20,572 nt of DNA from Pseudomonadota bacterium. GTDB taxonomy: Bacteria > Pseudomonadota > Gammaproteobacteria > Steroidobacterales > Steroidobacteraceae. The position numbers were made by a program, and so were the translations under genes. The notes below the pieces were generated by a model, which was not told where the DNA came from, did not search any database, and worked only from the letters and a program-made list of their open reading frames with translations. The stretch is taken from NCBI GenBank assembly GCA_021820785.1, contig JAKADE010000009.1, forward strand, positions 1-20,572. Reading direction: 5' to 3'. Position 1 is the stretch's first letter; every line of letters begins with the position of its first letter. Of the stretch, positions 6,885-15,169 are shown one piece after another.

Positions 6885-8255
6885 CTAGCGCCGCAGCCGA
6901 TAGAGCACAGAGCCGTGCTCGGCGAGGCGCACCTTCAGCGCAGTCGCACCGCCGAGCGTGCGCCGCTGCCACAGGTCGCGCACTCGATAGCGGCCCGGCG
7001 GCAGTCCGAGTGCCCGCCATGGCACGCGCAGCGTACGTGCCCGTGCCGCCAAGTTGAACGCCGCCACGTACCACCCGCCGCCGTGCTGCGACCGTGACGT
7101 CCAAACCACGAAGGCGTGGCGGGAGAACACTTGATGGGCATCGCGCGCCTGCTGATCGACCGCGATGACCTCGGGATTGTCGAGCAGCGACAGTGTCCAC
7201 CGATTCATGCGCGTGAGATTCGCGCCGATCATCAGCGGCGAGCGGGCGATACACCAGAGCGTCATGTAGGTGCGCTGCTCGGCGTGACTCAGGCGACTCC
7301 AGCGGGCCGACCCCAGGCCTGGTTTGGGACCGAGGTAGCCGATCGCCAGCATGTCCGCATCGGGCCAGTGTCCCGGTCGGGCCAGGGGCGCCCAGCGCGC
7401 GAGACGTCTGAACTGATTGTCCACGCCTTGTGGATAGGCCCGTGTGCTGTGCCACAGATCCCAGACGTCATTCGAGATCCGCCACAGATTGGCATCGCGG
7501 CGCAGCTGGGCGAGCCGGCTGAGCGGTGCCGGCCCCGGGGAGAGGCTGAGCACCATCGGCCGTCCCGCGGCCCGGACCGCGCGCGCCAGCATGCCGATCT
7601 CCGCCGCCGCATAGGGGTGACTCGCGATGCAGTCCGCCTTGATGAAATCGACGCCCCAGCGGGCATACAGCCTGACGATCGAGTCGTAGTACGCCTGCCC
7701 GGCTGCGTTGGCCGCCACGCCGTCGTTGTCCGGGCTCCAGGGGCACGGCGCATCGGCAACCGCCGCCTGCCGAGCGCGAAACACCGAACCGGCGATCGGC
7801 AGATCCTCACGGACCGCCTGCACGGGAATGCCGCGCAGAATGTGGATGCCGAATTTCAGCCCCAGGGAATGCACGTACTGCGCGAGCGGCGCAAATCCCC
7901 TCCCGCCCGCTGCGGAGGGGAACCGGTTCGGCGCCGGCAGATACCGGCCGTACCGGTCGAGCGTCATGACCGAACCGTGCGCCCCGCCGGACGGCGTCGG
8001 ATTGCGCACGAACCACTCCGCGTCGATCACCGCGTAGCGCCAGCCATAGCGACGCAGATGCCGGCTCATCCAGCGCACGTTGGCGCGAAACTGCGCTTCC
8101 GTGATGGTCGTACCGTAGGCATCATAGCTGTTCCATCCCATCGGGGGCCGGCGGGCGATCTGCCCGGTGCCGGCGAGCGCCACGGAGCACGCGAGCACCG
8201 AGACCACGGCCGTCGCGGCACATCGCACCGCCGCGGACGCAGGGCGCCGGCTCAT
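6885..8255 (-). CDS. Secreted GH27 glycoside hydrolase (alpha-galactosidase / beta-L-arabinopyranosidase type)
   Basis: GH27 enzymes are retaining (beta/alpha)8-barrel glycosidases, mainly alpha-galactosidases; some are beta-L-arabinopyranosidases. The ATG at 8255 overlaps the GH31 stop codon (ATGA), indicating translational coupling, and is preferred over the start at 8282. The result is a 456-residue protein. A hydrophobic leader (AATAVVSVLACSVALAG) sends it to the periplasm. VLAC, with Cys23, could be a loose lipobox. Family motifs are PPMGWNSYDAYG at 37-48, GVDFIKADC with the nucleophile Asp208, SLSPG at 237-241, and RISNDVWD with the probable acid/base Asp263. A C-terminal beta domain follows. 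The gene is co-transcribed with GH31 and UxuB, so the substrate is probably a side chain on hemicellulose oligosaccharides. Confidence 0.92.
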   Translation of the reverse strand: MSRRPASAAVRCAATAVVSVLACSVALAGTGQIARRPPMGWNSYDAYGTTITEAQFRANVRWMSRHLRRYGWRYAVIDAEWFVRNPTPSGGAHGSVMTLDRYGRYLPAPNRFPSAAGGRGFAPLAQYVHSLGLKFGIHILRGIPVQAVREDLPIAGSVFRARQAAVADAPCPWSPDNDGVAANAAGQAYYDSIVRLYARWGVDFIKADCIASHPYAAAEIGMLARAVRAAGRPMVLSLSPGPAPLSRLAQLRRDANLWRISNDVWDLWHSTRAYPQGVDNQFRRLARWAPLARPGHWPDADMLAIGYLGPKPGLGSARWSRLSHAEQRTYMTLWCIARSPLMIGANLTRMNRWTLSLLDNPEVIAVDQQARDAHQVFSRHAFVVWTSRSQHGGGWYVAAFNLAARARTLRVPWRALGLPPGRYRVRDLWQRRTLGGATALKVRLAEHGSVLYRLRR

Positions 8256-11170
8256 GAGCGCGTCCCCACGTGGTCCACGCATCCGGCACAGTGCACGCGA
8301 ACGGCTCGACCCGTATATGTCACAATCGTATCGGCGGGGGCGCTGAAGTCATCTCCCGAGAGCGAGCCGGGTGCGATCCAGCGGATACGGAACTGACGGG
8401 TGCGCACCATGCCGGGGAACGATCCGGTGCGTGCGCCGATCAAGAGTGTTCCGTCGGTCTGATCATAGGAGAACGGGATCAGCGAATACTGCCCGTGCTG
8501 ATAGCCCAACGTGGTGCCCTGATCCTCGTACAGGCTGAACGTACCGCTGTGTCCGGTGTACACCAGCACCGTGATGGGGGCGCGCGGCCGCTCACCCGTG
8601 TACTCGATTGCCGGCCCCATCGGCACAATCGAGCCGGCCCGAACGAACAGCGGCAGACGCGCCAGCGGTGCAGCCACCGTCACCGTCCGACCGCCACGAT
8701 AGACCTCGTTGGTGAAGAAGTCGTACCAGGTCGCACCGGCGGGCAGATACACGCGCCAGCGGCGCGCCTGGTAACGAAATACCGGGCTGACCAGGAATGC
8801 CGGCCCGAACATGTACTCGGTTGCAATGCTGCGCACACGGGGATCGTCCGGAAACGACATCTCCAGGGCACGCATGATCGTGCCGTTCTTACGCCACGTG
8901 TCGCCAGCGAGGGTATAGATGTAGGGCATCAGCCGGTAGCGCAGCTGGTCGTAGGAAACCAGGATCCGATAGAGCTTGGTACCCGGCGGCGAGAGATTGT
9001 AGATCTCACGGTGCGGCATCTGTCCGTGCGAGCGGAATATCGGGCAGAACGCGCCGAACTCGAACCAGCGCGTGTTGAGTTCACGCCACTCGGCGAGATT
9101 GGCCGCATCCGGATGCAGGTAGCGGCTCTCCGGCTGGTAGCCGCCAATATCCATCGTCCAGTTCGGCAGTCCCGAAAGCGAGAAGCCGATGCCGGCGGCA
9201 ATCTGGTTCTTCATATCCGACCAACGTGGTGCGATGTCACCACTCCACACCGCTGCACCGCAGCGCTGCAGTCCGGCGAAACCCGAGCGTGACAGGATGA
9301 ACGGGCGCCGGTCCGGTCGAAATCGCAGATTGCCGTGGTACACGCCGCAGACGTGCTCGAGCGCATAGGCATTGAATACCGCCGCGCCCGAACCTAAGGG
9401 ATTCGGCGTCATGAACGCCTCACGCTCTGCGATGCTGGTGTTTGACACCATGTCCGGCTCGTCCGCGTCCAGCCACCACGCGTCCACCCCGAGTACGCCG
9501 AGGGTGTGCTCGATTTGTCGCCAGTATAGATGCCGGGCCGCAGCAGAGAACGGATCGTAGAACCCGAACGTGTAGCCCGGCCCGACCCAATCTTTGATGC
9601 CGAGCTTCTCCGGCAGCGTAAACATGCCGCCTATCCTGGCGAGAGCTTTGAAATTTGGGGTACTCGGATAAAACTTTGGCCAGACCGAGATCATGAAGTG
9701 CGCGTGCAGCGCGTGAACCTTGGCAATCATCGCACGCGGATGCGGGTAGCGCTTCGGATCGAAGCGATCCGAACCCCAGGCATCATCCTTCCAATAACGC
9801 CAATCCTGCACAATGTTGTCGAGCGGAATCCCGAGCTCACGGTATTTCCGGACCACGCCGAGCAGCTGACGCTCGGTCTGATAGTGATCACGGCTCTGCC
9901 AGAATCCGTATGCCCAGCGGGGCAACAACACGGCCCGTCCGGTGACGTAGCGGTATCCGGCAATGACCTGATCTAGGTTCGCTCCGTCGATGAAGTAGTA
10001 ATCGATCACCCGTCCGACTTGCGAATACAGCGAGAGGCGGCGGCGCACCGCAGCCGGACGAGGCGGACGGTGCAGCAGCGCGATGTAACCGCCCTGACGG
10101 TGCCAGACCAGACGGATCGGAACCCGTTGGCCCGCCCGCAGGCGCACCCGGAAGTTCCGATACCAGGGATTCCAGTTCTGTCGCCAGGCGTCAATGACCT
10201 CACGCCCGTTGATCCACAGCTGTTGATAATCGCTGCCGTAGAGACTGAAGGTGTGCAGACCGCTGGTGCGTGCCTCAATCTGCCCCGTCCACACGACTTT
10301 CACGTGCGGCAGCTTGGCGAGCGCCTTGGGGAATGACCTCGGATCGTGTGCGTGCCAGGTCAGATATTGATCGTCAATATTGCGCTCGACCCGCTCGAGA
10401 ACCAGCTTACCGTGCACATAGTAGCGGGCCGTGAGCCCGCCGCGCTGGCCATGATCATTGTAGAGAATCAGACTCTCGGAAAGCTGCTGCCATGGGCGCG
10501 GGTTGCCGAACCGCGTGATCGAGGTGTTGTCCCAGAGAATGCCGTAGTCGCGGCTCGACACGACAAACGGCACGACCACATTCATGTTGTGCTGGGCAAG
10601 CGTGAGACTGCGGCCTTTGTAATCGATGATGCCATTCTGGTGCTGCCCGAGCCCGTAGAATGCCTCGCCCGGGGTCGATTCGAACTGCTGACGAATCGCG
10701 AAATACCGATCGCCGTCGATCGTGACCGGTCTGAAGCTGCTGCCGCCCGGCAGCTCACGCGAGATCACCCGACCATGTGCGTTGCGGAAAGTGACCTGGC
10801 CGTCGTCCAGGCGTACCTGCGCGGTCAGTTCCGCGGTGCTGAGTGCAACGGTATCGCCGGTTTGACGCACCGTGAAGGGCACGCCCGCACGATGGATACG
10901 CACCGCCATTAGGTCTTTCGGCACCGTCAGGTCAGAACCGGGAAACGCCGTCACCCGGATGATCTGTGGCGCAAGGGCCTCCAGACGTACTCGCCGTGCC
11001 GCCCCAGCGCGCGGCGTGACGATGATACCGTCGCCGATCCTCTCGACCACTGCAGCGGCATGTGCCGCGCCGGGCAGCAGTATCGCCGCGAGCACCATCC
11101 ATCCACGCAAGCCACAGATCACGATGCGGTACAGCGCCGCCCAGCCACCTATCGCCCTCACGTGCTTCAT
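8252..11170 (-). CDS. Secreted GH31 alpha-xylosidase-like enzyme with inserted PA14 domain
   Basis: This 972-residue exported retaining alpha-glycosidase starts at the ATG at 11170, which has GGGGG seven bases upstream. A leader (LRGWMVLAAILLPGAAHA) follows a longish N-terminal stretch. The order is: N-terminal beta-sandwich (about 40-240), PA14 domain (about 243-375, opening GLTARYYVHG), (beta/alpha)8 catalytic domain, and C-terminal beta domains. The nucleophile is Asp568 in WWLDADEPDM, and the probable acid/base is Asp645 in VWSGDIAPRWSDM. The PA14 insertion matches the Cellvibrio japonicus xyloglucan alpha-xylosidase CjXyl31A, so alpha-xylosidase is favoured. Other GH31 activities, such as alpha-glucosidase, remain possible. 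It sits 164 bp downstream of uxuB and overlaps the GH27 gene by 4 bp. Confidence 0.93.
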   Translation of the reverse strand: MKHVRAIGGWAALYRIVICGLRGWMVLAAILLPGAAHAAAVVERIGDGIIVTPRAGAARRVRLEALAPQIIRVTAFPGSDLTVPKDLMAVRIHRAGVPFTVRQTGDTVALSTAELTAQVRLDDGQVTFRNAHGRVISRELPGGSSFRPVTIDGDRYFAIRQQFESTPGEAFYGLGQHQNGIIDYKGRSLTLAQHNMNVVVPFVVSSRDYGILWDNTSITRFGNPRPWQQLSESLILYNDHGQRGGLTARYYVHGKLVLERVERNIDDQYLTWHAHDPRSFPKALAKLPHVKVVWTGQIEARTSGLHTFSLYGSDYQQLWINGREVIDAWRQNWNPWYRNFRVRLRAGQRVPIRLVWHRQGGYIALLHRPPRPAAVRRRLSLYSQVGRVIDYYFIDGANLDQVIAGYRYVTGRAVLLPRWAYGFWQSRDHYQTERQLLGVVRKYRELGIPLDNIVQDWRYWKDDAWGSDRFDPKRYPHPRAMIAKVHALHAHFMISVWPKFYPSTPNFKALARIGGMFTLPEKLGIKDWVGPGYTFGFYDPFSAAARHLYWRQIEHTLGVLGVDAWWLDADEPDMVSNTSIAEREAFMTPNPLGSGAAVFNAYALEHVCGVYHGNLRFRPDRRPFILSRSGFAGLQRCGAAVWSGDIAPRWSDMKNQIAAGIGFSLSGLPNWTMDIGGYQPESRYLHPDAANLAEWRELNTRWFEFGAFCPIFRSHGQMPHREIYNLSPPGTKLYRILVSYDQLRYRLMPYIYTLAGDTWRKNGTIMRALEMSFPDDPRVRSIATEYMFGPAFLVSPVFRYQARRWRVYLPAGATWYDFFTNEVYRGGRTVTVAAPLARLPLFVRAGSIVPMGPAIEYTGERPRAPITVLVYTGHSGTFSLYEDQGTTLGYQHGQYSLIPFSYDQTDGTLLIGARTGSFPGMVRTRQFRIRWIAPGSLSGDDFSAPADTIVTYTGRAVRVHCAGCVDHVGTRS

Positions 11171-11334
11171 CCGCCGCCCCCGTCGTGATCTTGATTCGCT
11201 CGACATCGCACAGATCGCCCGCCGATCGTGGTACGCCCGGGAATCCCGACCTCTCTGGCACCTCTGCGAACGCAGACCCGGGTTTCCGTGGCACACAGAT
11301 GCCGGCGACGGCCGTGCGGGAATGCCGCAGGGCG
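11171..11334. other. Gap between uxuB and the GH31 gene with a small palindrome
   Basis: These 164 bases separate the uxuB stop from the GH31 start on the same strand. They contain TCTGCG/CGCAGA arms around AA (11263-11276), a 14-bp palindrome that could be a minor protein site or a weak hairpin. A lone TGGTA near 11227-11231 lacks its second operator arm. No convincing promoter, strong terminator or ORF was seen, so read-through from the uxuB promoter is assumed. Confidence 0.35.
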
Positions 11335-12795
11335 CTACCCGCGCCCATCTTCCGGCAGCGAGCCGTCGACGCCCAGCGTCCGGTACGCGTTCACAATAGC
11401 AAGTCTGAATTCAGCCCGTCCCGCAAGGGCGGGTGGGAAGATGTCTTCGAGGCTCAAAAATCCAGCGACGTCGTGCTGCGGCTCATCGATACAGGCCCGA
11501 CCCATGGCGAGCAGCCGATCGGCCTGCGGATCGGTGAGTTCTGCGCCGGCGCGCGCCCGCCCGATCACGAAGCGCATCCATGCTGCGAGCGCCAGGACCA
11601 GACGCGCGAACGGCCGCCCTGCCGCCATCGCATCGACGACACTCGGCAGCAGACGCACTGGAAGTTTCTTCGAGCCGTCCCAGGCGATCTGCGCGAGCTG
11701 GTGCCTGATGGTCGGGGTGCGGAATCGCTCGAGCGTTACCTCAATATAGGCCATGACGTCGAGCGACTCGCTCGCGCGCAGACTCGGGGCAACTTCCTCG
11801 CGCAACATGCGCTCGACAAAATGCGCAAGCTGCGGATCGCGCATCGCCTGGTCCACCGTCGCGTGGCCGCGCAGCAGTCCGAGATAGGCCAGCGTCGAAT
11901 GTGCGCCGTTGACCACTCTGAGCTTGGCACGATCATAGACCGACACGTCCGGAGCCAACGTGACGCCGGCTGCGGCCCAGTCCGCGACCCGCACCGCCGG
12001 GACATCCTCGATCACCCACTGCGTGAACCGCTCGCGCTGCACCGGCCAGGCGTCGTACACACCACTCGCGGCAGCGACGCGCGCAATGAGGTCCGCATCG
12101 GTGGCCGGTGTGATGCTGTCGACCATGGTCCGCGGAAACGGCACTTCCTGCTCGATCCAGCGCGCGAATGCGGGATCGCGCTCCGCGGCGAACGCCGCGA
12201 CCGCCGCACGCAGGGTTGGTCCGTTGTCGGGCAGATTGTCGCAGCTGACCACGGCAAACGGTGGCGTACCGCGAGCACGCCGCCGCCGCAGCCCTGCGGC
12301 GAGAAATCCGATGACGCTGCGCACCGCATCACCGGCTCGCAGATCGTGCGCAATGTCCGGGTGCTCGAGGTCGAGTCGCCCGTCGCCGCCGAGACAGTAG
12401 CCCTTTTCGGTGACGGTGAGCGTCACCAGACGCGTCTGCGGCGACTCCAGGCGCGCATACACGGCCGGCTGCTCCCGCGGAGCGACCAGAATCTCGCGCA
12501 GCGCACCGATCACGCGCATCTGCGCCGTCTCGGCGAGCTCAACGAGACAATACAGGTCATCCTGAGGGGCAAGCACGTCGCGGACCGCGCTGCTGTGCAG
12601 TGCAACGGCGCTGATCGCCCAGCGCGGGTCCTGCTCGAGCAGACGATCGGCGTAGTACGCTTGATGCGCCCGGTGAAACGCACCGGGACCAAAATGCAGC
12701 CAGCCGACTCGACAGGCCGCGCGCGCGTAGCGCGGACGGGCGACCGCCACACTCACCTGCGCCAGCGTCGCCTCGCTCAGCTGCTTCGGTTTCAT
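11335..12795 (-). CDS. uxuB: Fructuronate reductase / D-mannonate oxidoreductase
   Basis: This 486-residue cytoplasmic NAD(H)-dependent polyol-specific long-chain dehydrogenase reduces D-fructuronate to D-mannonate in glucuronate catabolism. Visible motifs are GPGAFHRAHQAYY (37-48) in the nucleotide-binding part, VTEKGY (128-133), SCDNLPDNG (184-192), MVDSITPAT (224-232) and KLRVVNGAH, where Lys291, Asn296 and His299 match the catalytic K-x4-N-x2-H of mannitol 2-dehydrogenase. The mannitol/mannonate/altronate members are close relatives. Glucuronate isomerase, alpha-glucuronidase and mannonate dehydratase nearby decide for mannonate, although altronate oxidoreductase is not excluded. The ATG at 12795 is the only start that clears the divergent aguA gene. 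The ribosome site is poor (CCGGGC). A LacI operator lies 15 bases upstream. Confidence 0.92.
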   Translation of the reverse strand: MKPKQLSEATLAQVSVAVARPRYARAACRVGWLHFGPGAFHRAHQAYYADRLLEQDPRWAISAVALHSSAVRDVLAPQDDLYCLVELAETAQMRVIGALREILVAPREQPAVYARLESPQTRLVTLTVTEKGYCLGGDGRLDLEHPDIAHDLRAGDAVRSVIGFLAAGLRRRRARGTPPFAVVSCDNLPDNGPTLRAAVAAFAAERDPAFARWIEQEVPFPRTMVDSITPATDADLIARVAAASGVYDAWPVQRERFTQWVIEDVPAVRVADWAAAGVTLAPDVSVYDRAKLRVVNGAHSTLAYLGLLRGHATVDQAMRDPQLAHFVERMLREEVAPSLRASESLDVMAYIEVTLERFRTPTIRHQLAQIAWDGSKKLPVRLLPSVVDAMAAGRPFARLVLALAAWMRFVIGRARAGAELTDPQADRLLAMGRACIDEPQHDVAGFLSLEDIFPPALAGRAEFRLAIVNAYRTLGVDGSLPEDGRG

Positions 12796-12824
12796 TGCCC
12801 GGAGCGTACTGGTAGCGGTATCAT
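12795..12824 (+). promoter_or_regulatory. Probable promoter of aguA
   Basis: TTGCCC (12795-12800) and TATCAT (12819-12824, five of six matches to TATAAT) are 18 bases apart on the + strand, 37 bases before the aguA ATG. The LacI operator covers the spacer and overlaps the -10, a classic repression layout. On the other strand TTGCAA (12831 to 12826) could serve uxuB, but its -10 partner is poor. Confidence 0.5.
12810..12823 (+). promoter_or_regulatory. LacI-type operator in the uxuB-aguA divergent promoter region
   Basis: TGGTAGCGGTATCA is an imperfect inverted repeat that differs at only two of 14 positions from the operator TGGTAGCGATACCA upstream of the sugar porter. It lies inside the 66-bp region between divergent uxuB and aguA, so one bound repressor dimer could control both operons. 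It overlaps the -10 hexamer proposed for aguA. Confidence 0.75.
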
Positions 12825-12861
12825 TTTGCAACGCAATCGCACGTTCATCGCCGGGGGGCGC

Positions 12862-15099
12862 ATGTCGCAGTTCATCGAGGCAGCACGACGCTGCGCAACA
12901 GTCCTCGGGGCCACGGCCCTGCTCGCCCTGTCCGCCCTGCCGACCCCGGCTCACGCCGGGGACGGATATCGGCTCTGGCTGCGCTACGTGCCGGTGCACG
13001 GCGCGTGGCTGCACCGCTACCGTCGCTCGGCGCGTGAACTGGTGCCGGTCGCCGCAGGTTCCCCGACGCTGCGTGCGGCAACTGCGGAGCTCGAGCGTGG
13101 CCTCTCGGGCATGCTGGCGCGTCCGGTGCCGACCGAACCGACCGTCACCCGCAATGGCGCGATCGTGCTCGGCACACCACAGAGCGCACCCCTGCTCCGT
13201 TCGCTGCACCTCGGTCTGCGCGGCGTCGGCCGGCAGGGCTACGTGATCCGTACGCTTCAGCTTCGCGGACGCCACGTCACGGTGATCGCCGGGAACACCG
13301 ACGTCGGCGTGCTCTACGGAGTGTTCCGCTTCCTGCGCCAGATGCAGACCCGTCAGCCGCTCGAGCCGCTCGCCATTGCCTCGCGGCCGAAGATCCGCCG
13401 CCGCGTGCTCGACTTCTGGGACAACCTCAACGGCAGCGTCGAGCGTGGCTACGCGGGCGATTCGATCTGGAAGTGGCGCGAACTGCCGGAGTATCTCTCC
13501 CCGCGGTATATCGACTTCGCGCGCGCGTGTGCGTCGGTCGGGATCAACGGTGTCGTACTGAACAACGTCAACGCCAGCCCGTGGATCCTCACCCCGCTGT
13601 ATCTCGCCAAGGTCGCTGCCCTCGCCAAGGTGCTGCGCCCGTATGGTATCCGTGTCTACCTGTCCGTCCCGTTCAGCGCCCCCATCACGGTCGGGAAGCT
13701 CTCGAGCGCCGATCCGCTCGATCCGGCGGTGCAAGCCTGGTGGCGGACCAAGGTCGCCGAGATCTATCGATCGATCCCGGATTTCGGCGGGTTCCTGATG
13801 AAGGCGGACTCCGAGGGCGAACCGGGCCCTGAAAACTACGGGCGAACCCAGGCGCAGGGCGCCAATCTGCTCGCGCGGGCGCTCGCGCCCTACCACGGCA
13901 TCGTCATGTGGCGTGCGTTCGTCTACTCGACGAATCCGCATTCCGAGGACCGTGTCCGCCAGTCCTACGACATCTTCAAGCCGCTCGACGGCGAATTCGA
14001 CCGCAACGTGATCCTGCAGGTGAAGAACGGACCGCTCGACTTCCAGCCGCGCGAGCCGTTTCATCCGCTGTTCGGCGCGATGCCGCACACTCACCTGATG
14101 CTCGAGCTGGAGATCACCAAGGAATACCTGGGCCAGCAAACCAGTCTCGTGTACCTGGGCACACTGTATGAGGAAGTGCTGCGTGCCGATACCTGGGCCC
14201 GCGGCCCGGGCTCGACCGTCGCGCGCGTGATCGACGGCTCGCTCTACGGACAGCGCGACACCGCGATCGCCGGCGTCGCCAATATCGGCTCGGACCGCAA
14301 CTGGTGCGGCTCGATCTTCAACCAATCGAACTGGTATGTCTTCGGCCGGCTCGCCTGGAATCCCGATGCCTCGGCCCGTACGATCGCCGCGCAGTGGGTG
14401 CGCATGACCTTCACCAACGCCCCAAGGTTCGTAGGTCCGGTCGTGCGGATGATGATGGGCTCGCGCGAGGCGGTGGTCGACTACAGCGATCCGCTCGGAC
14501 TCGCCAGCCAGATGGCCGGCACGCACTACGGCCCCGGTCCGTGGATTGCCCCGAGCAAGCACTTGCCGCCGGACTGGTCGGACACCTACTACAGCCGCGC
14601 GGACGCCGCGGGCATCGGCTTCGACCGCACGGCGAGCGGCAGTGATGCCGTCGCGCAGTACGCCCCGCACGTCGCCGCGCAGTTCGCGAGTCTCAAACAC
14701 TGTCCGGAGAATCTGCTGCTGTGGTTCCACCACGTGCCGTGGACTTACCGCCTCGCCTCCGGCCACACGGTATGGGACTCGCTCGTCTTGCACTACGTAC
14801 GCGGCGTGGCCGCCGTCAAGCGCATGCGCAGCACGTGGCGCCGGCTCTCCGGCTACGTCGATCCGCGCCGCTACCGCCTGACGGCGGCGTTCCTCACCAT
14901 CCAGGTGCACGAAGCCGAATGGTGGCGGGATGCGAGCATCGCCTACTTCCAATCGATCTCCCATCTGCCGCTGCCCCCGGGCGTTACTCCGCCGCCTGAC
15001 CCCCTCAAGGCCTACGAGGCATTCTGCATTCCATACCTCGAAGGCACGCCCGGGACCGGCGCAGCGTGTCCGCCGGACGACGCACCGGTGCCGCGTTGA
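12862..15099 (+). CDS. aguA: GH67 alpha-glucuronidase, exported
   Basis: AguA removes (4-O-methyl)-glucuronic acid from the non-reducing end of glucuronoxylan-derived aldouronic acids. The 745-residue protein starts at the ATG at 12862, with a GGGGGG ribosome site four bases upstream. It has a signal peptide ending PTPAHA, with the mature protein opening DGYRLWLRY, typical of GH67. The catalytic barrel carries MKADSEGEPGP with the probable acid Glu318, LQVKNGPLDFQPRE with Asp393, and LELEITKEYLG with Glu421. The Asp-Glu spacing of 28 equals that of Cellvibrio and Geobacillus GH67 enzymes. Periplasmic location is likely. It is co-transcribed with uxaC, 70 bp downstream. A longer upstream reading frame exists but runs antisense through uxuB. 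Confidence 0.95.
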   Translation: MSQFIEAARRCATVLGATALLALSALPTPAHAGDGYRLWLRYVPVHGAWLHRYRRSARELVPVAAGSPTLRAATAELERGLSGMLARPVPTEPTVTRNGAIVLGTPQSAPLLRSLHLGLRGVGRQGYVIRTLQLRGRHVTVIAGNTDVGVLYGVFRFLRQMQTRQPLEPLAIASRPKIRRRVLDFWDNLNGSVERGYAGDSIWKWRELPEYLSPRYIDFARACASVGINGVVLNNVNASPWILTPLYLAKVAALAKVLRPYGIRVYLSVPFSAPITVGKLSSADPLDPAVQAWWRTKVAEIYRSIPDFGGFLMKADSEGEPGPENYGRTQAQGANLLARALAPYHGIVMWRAFVYSTNPHSEDRVRQSYDIFKPLDGEFDRNVILQVKNGPLDFQPREPFHPLFGAMPHTHLMLELEITKEYLGQQTSLVYLGTLYEEVLRADTWARGPGSTVARVIDGSLYGQRDTAIAGVANIGSDRNWCGSIFNQSNWYVFGRLAWNPDASARTIAAQWVRMTFTNAPRFVGPVVRMMMGSREAVVDYSDPLGLASQMAGTHYGPGPWIAPSKHLPPDWSDTYYSRADAAGIGFDRTASGSDAVAQYAPHVAAQFASLKHCPENLLLWFHHVPWTYRLASGHTVWDSLVLHYVRGVAAVKRMRSTWRRLSGYVDPRRYRLTAAFLTIQVHEAEWWRDASIAYFQSISHLPLPPGVTPPPDPLKAYEAFCIPYLEGTPGTGAACPPDDAPVPR

Positions 15100-15169
15100 C
15101 CGCAACTGCACCTGGGCGCATCGTGAGCCCTTCCTGAATCACGCACCGAGTGCCGAACGAGCCGCGAGC

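Noticed and set aside
11227..11240. TGGTA near 11227 as a third LacI operator before the GH31 gene.
   Set aside because: The second arm is missing (the following bases are CGCCCGGGA), so it is no better than chance.
11062..15099. A 1345-residue + strand reading frame whose upstream 600 codons precede aguA.
   Set aside because: The first 1800 bases are antisense to uxuB and to the start of the GH31 gene and have Arg/His/Pro-rich shadow composition. The real gene begins at 12862 with a signal peptide and ribosome site.
11335..15111. A 1258-residue - strand reading frame spanning uxuB and all of aguA in antisense.
   Set aside because: Homology begins at the ATG at 12795. The upstream part mirrors aguA codons and has no recognisable domain, as expected from GC-rich codon bias.
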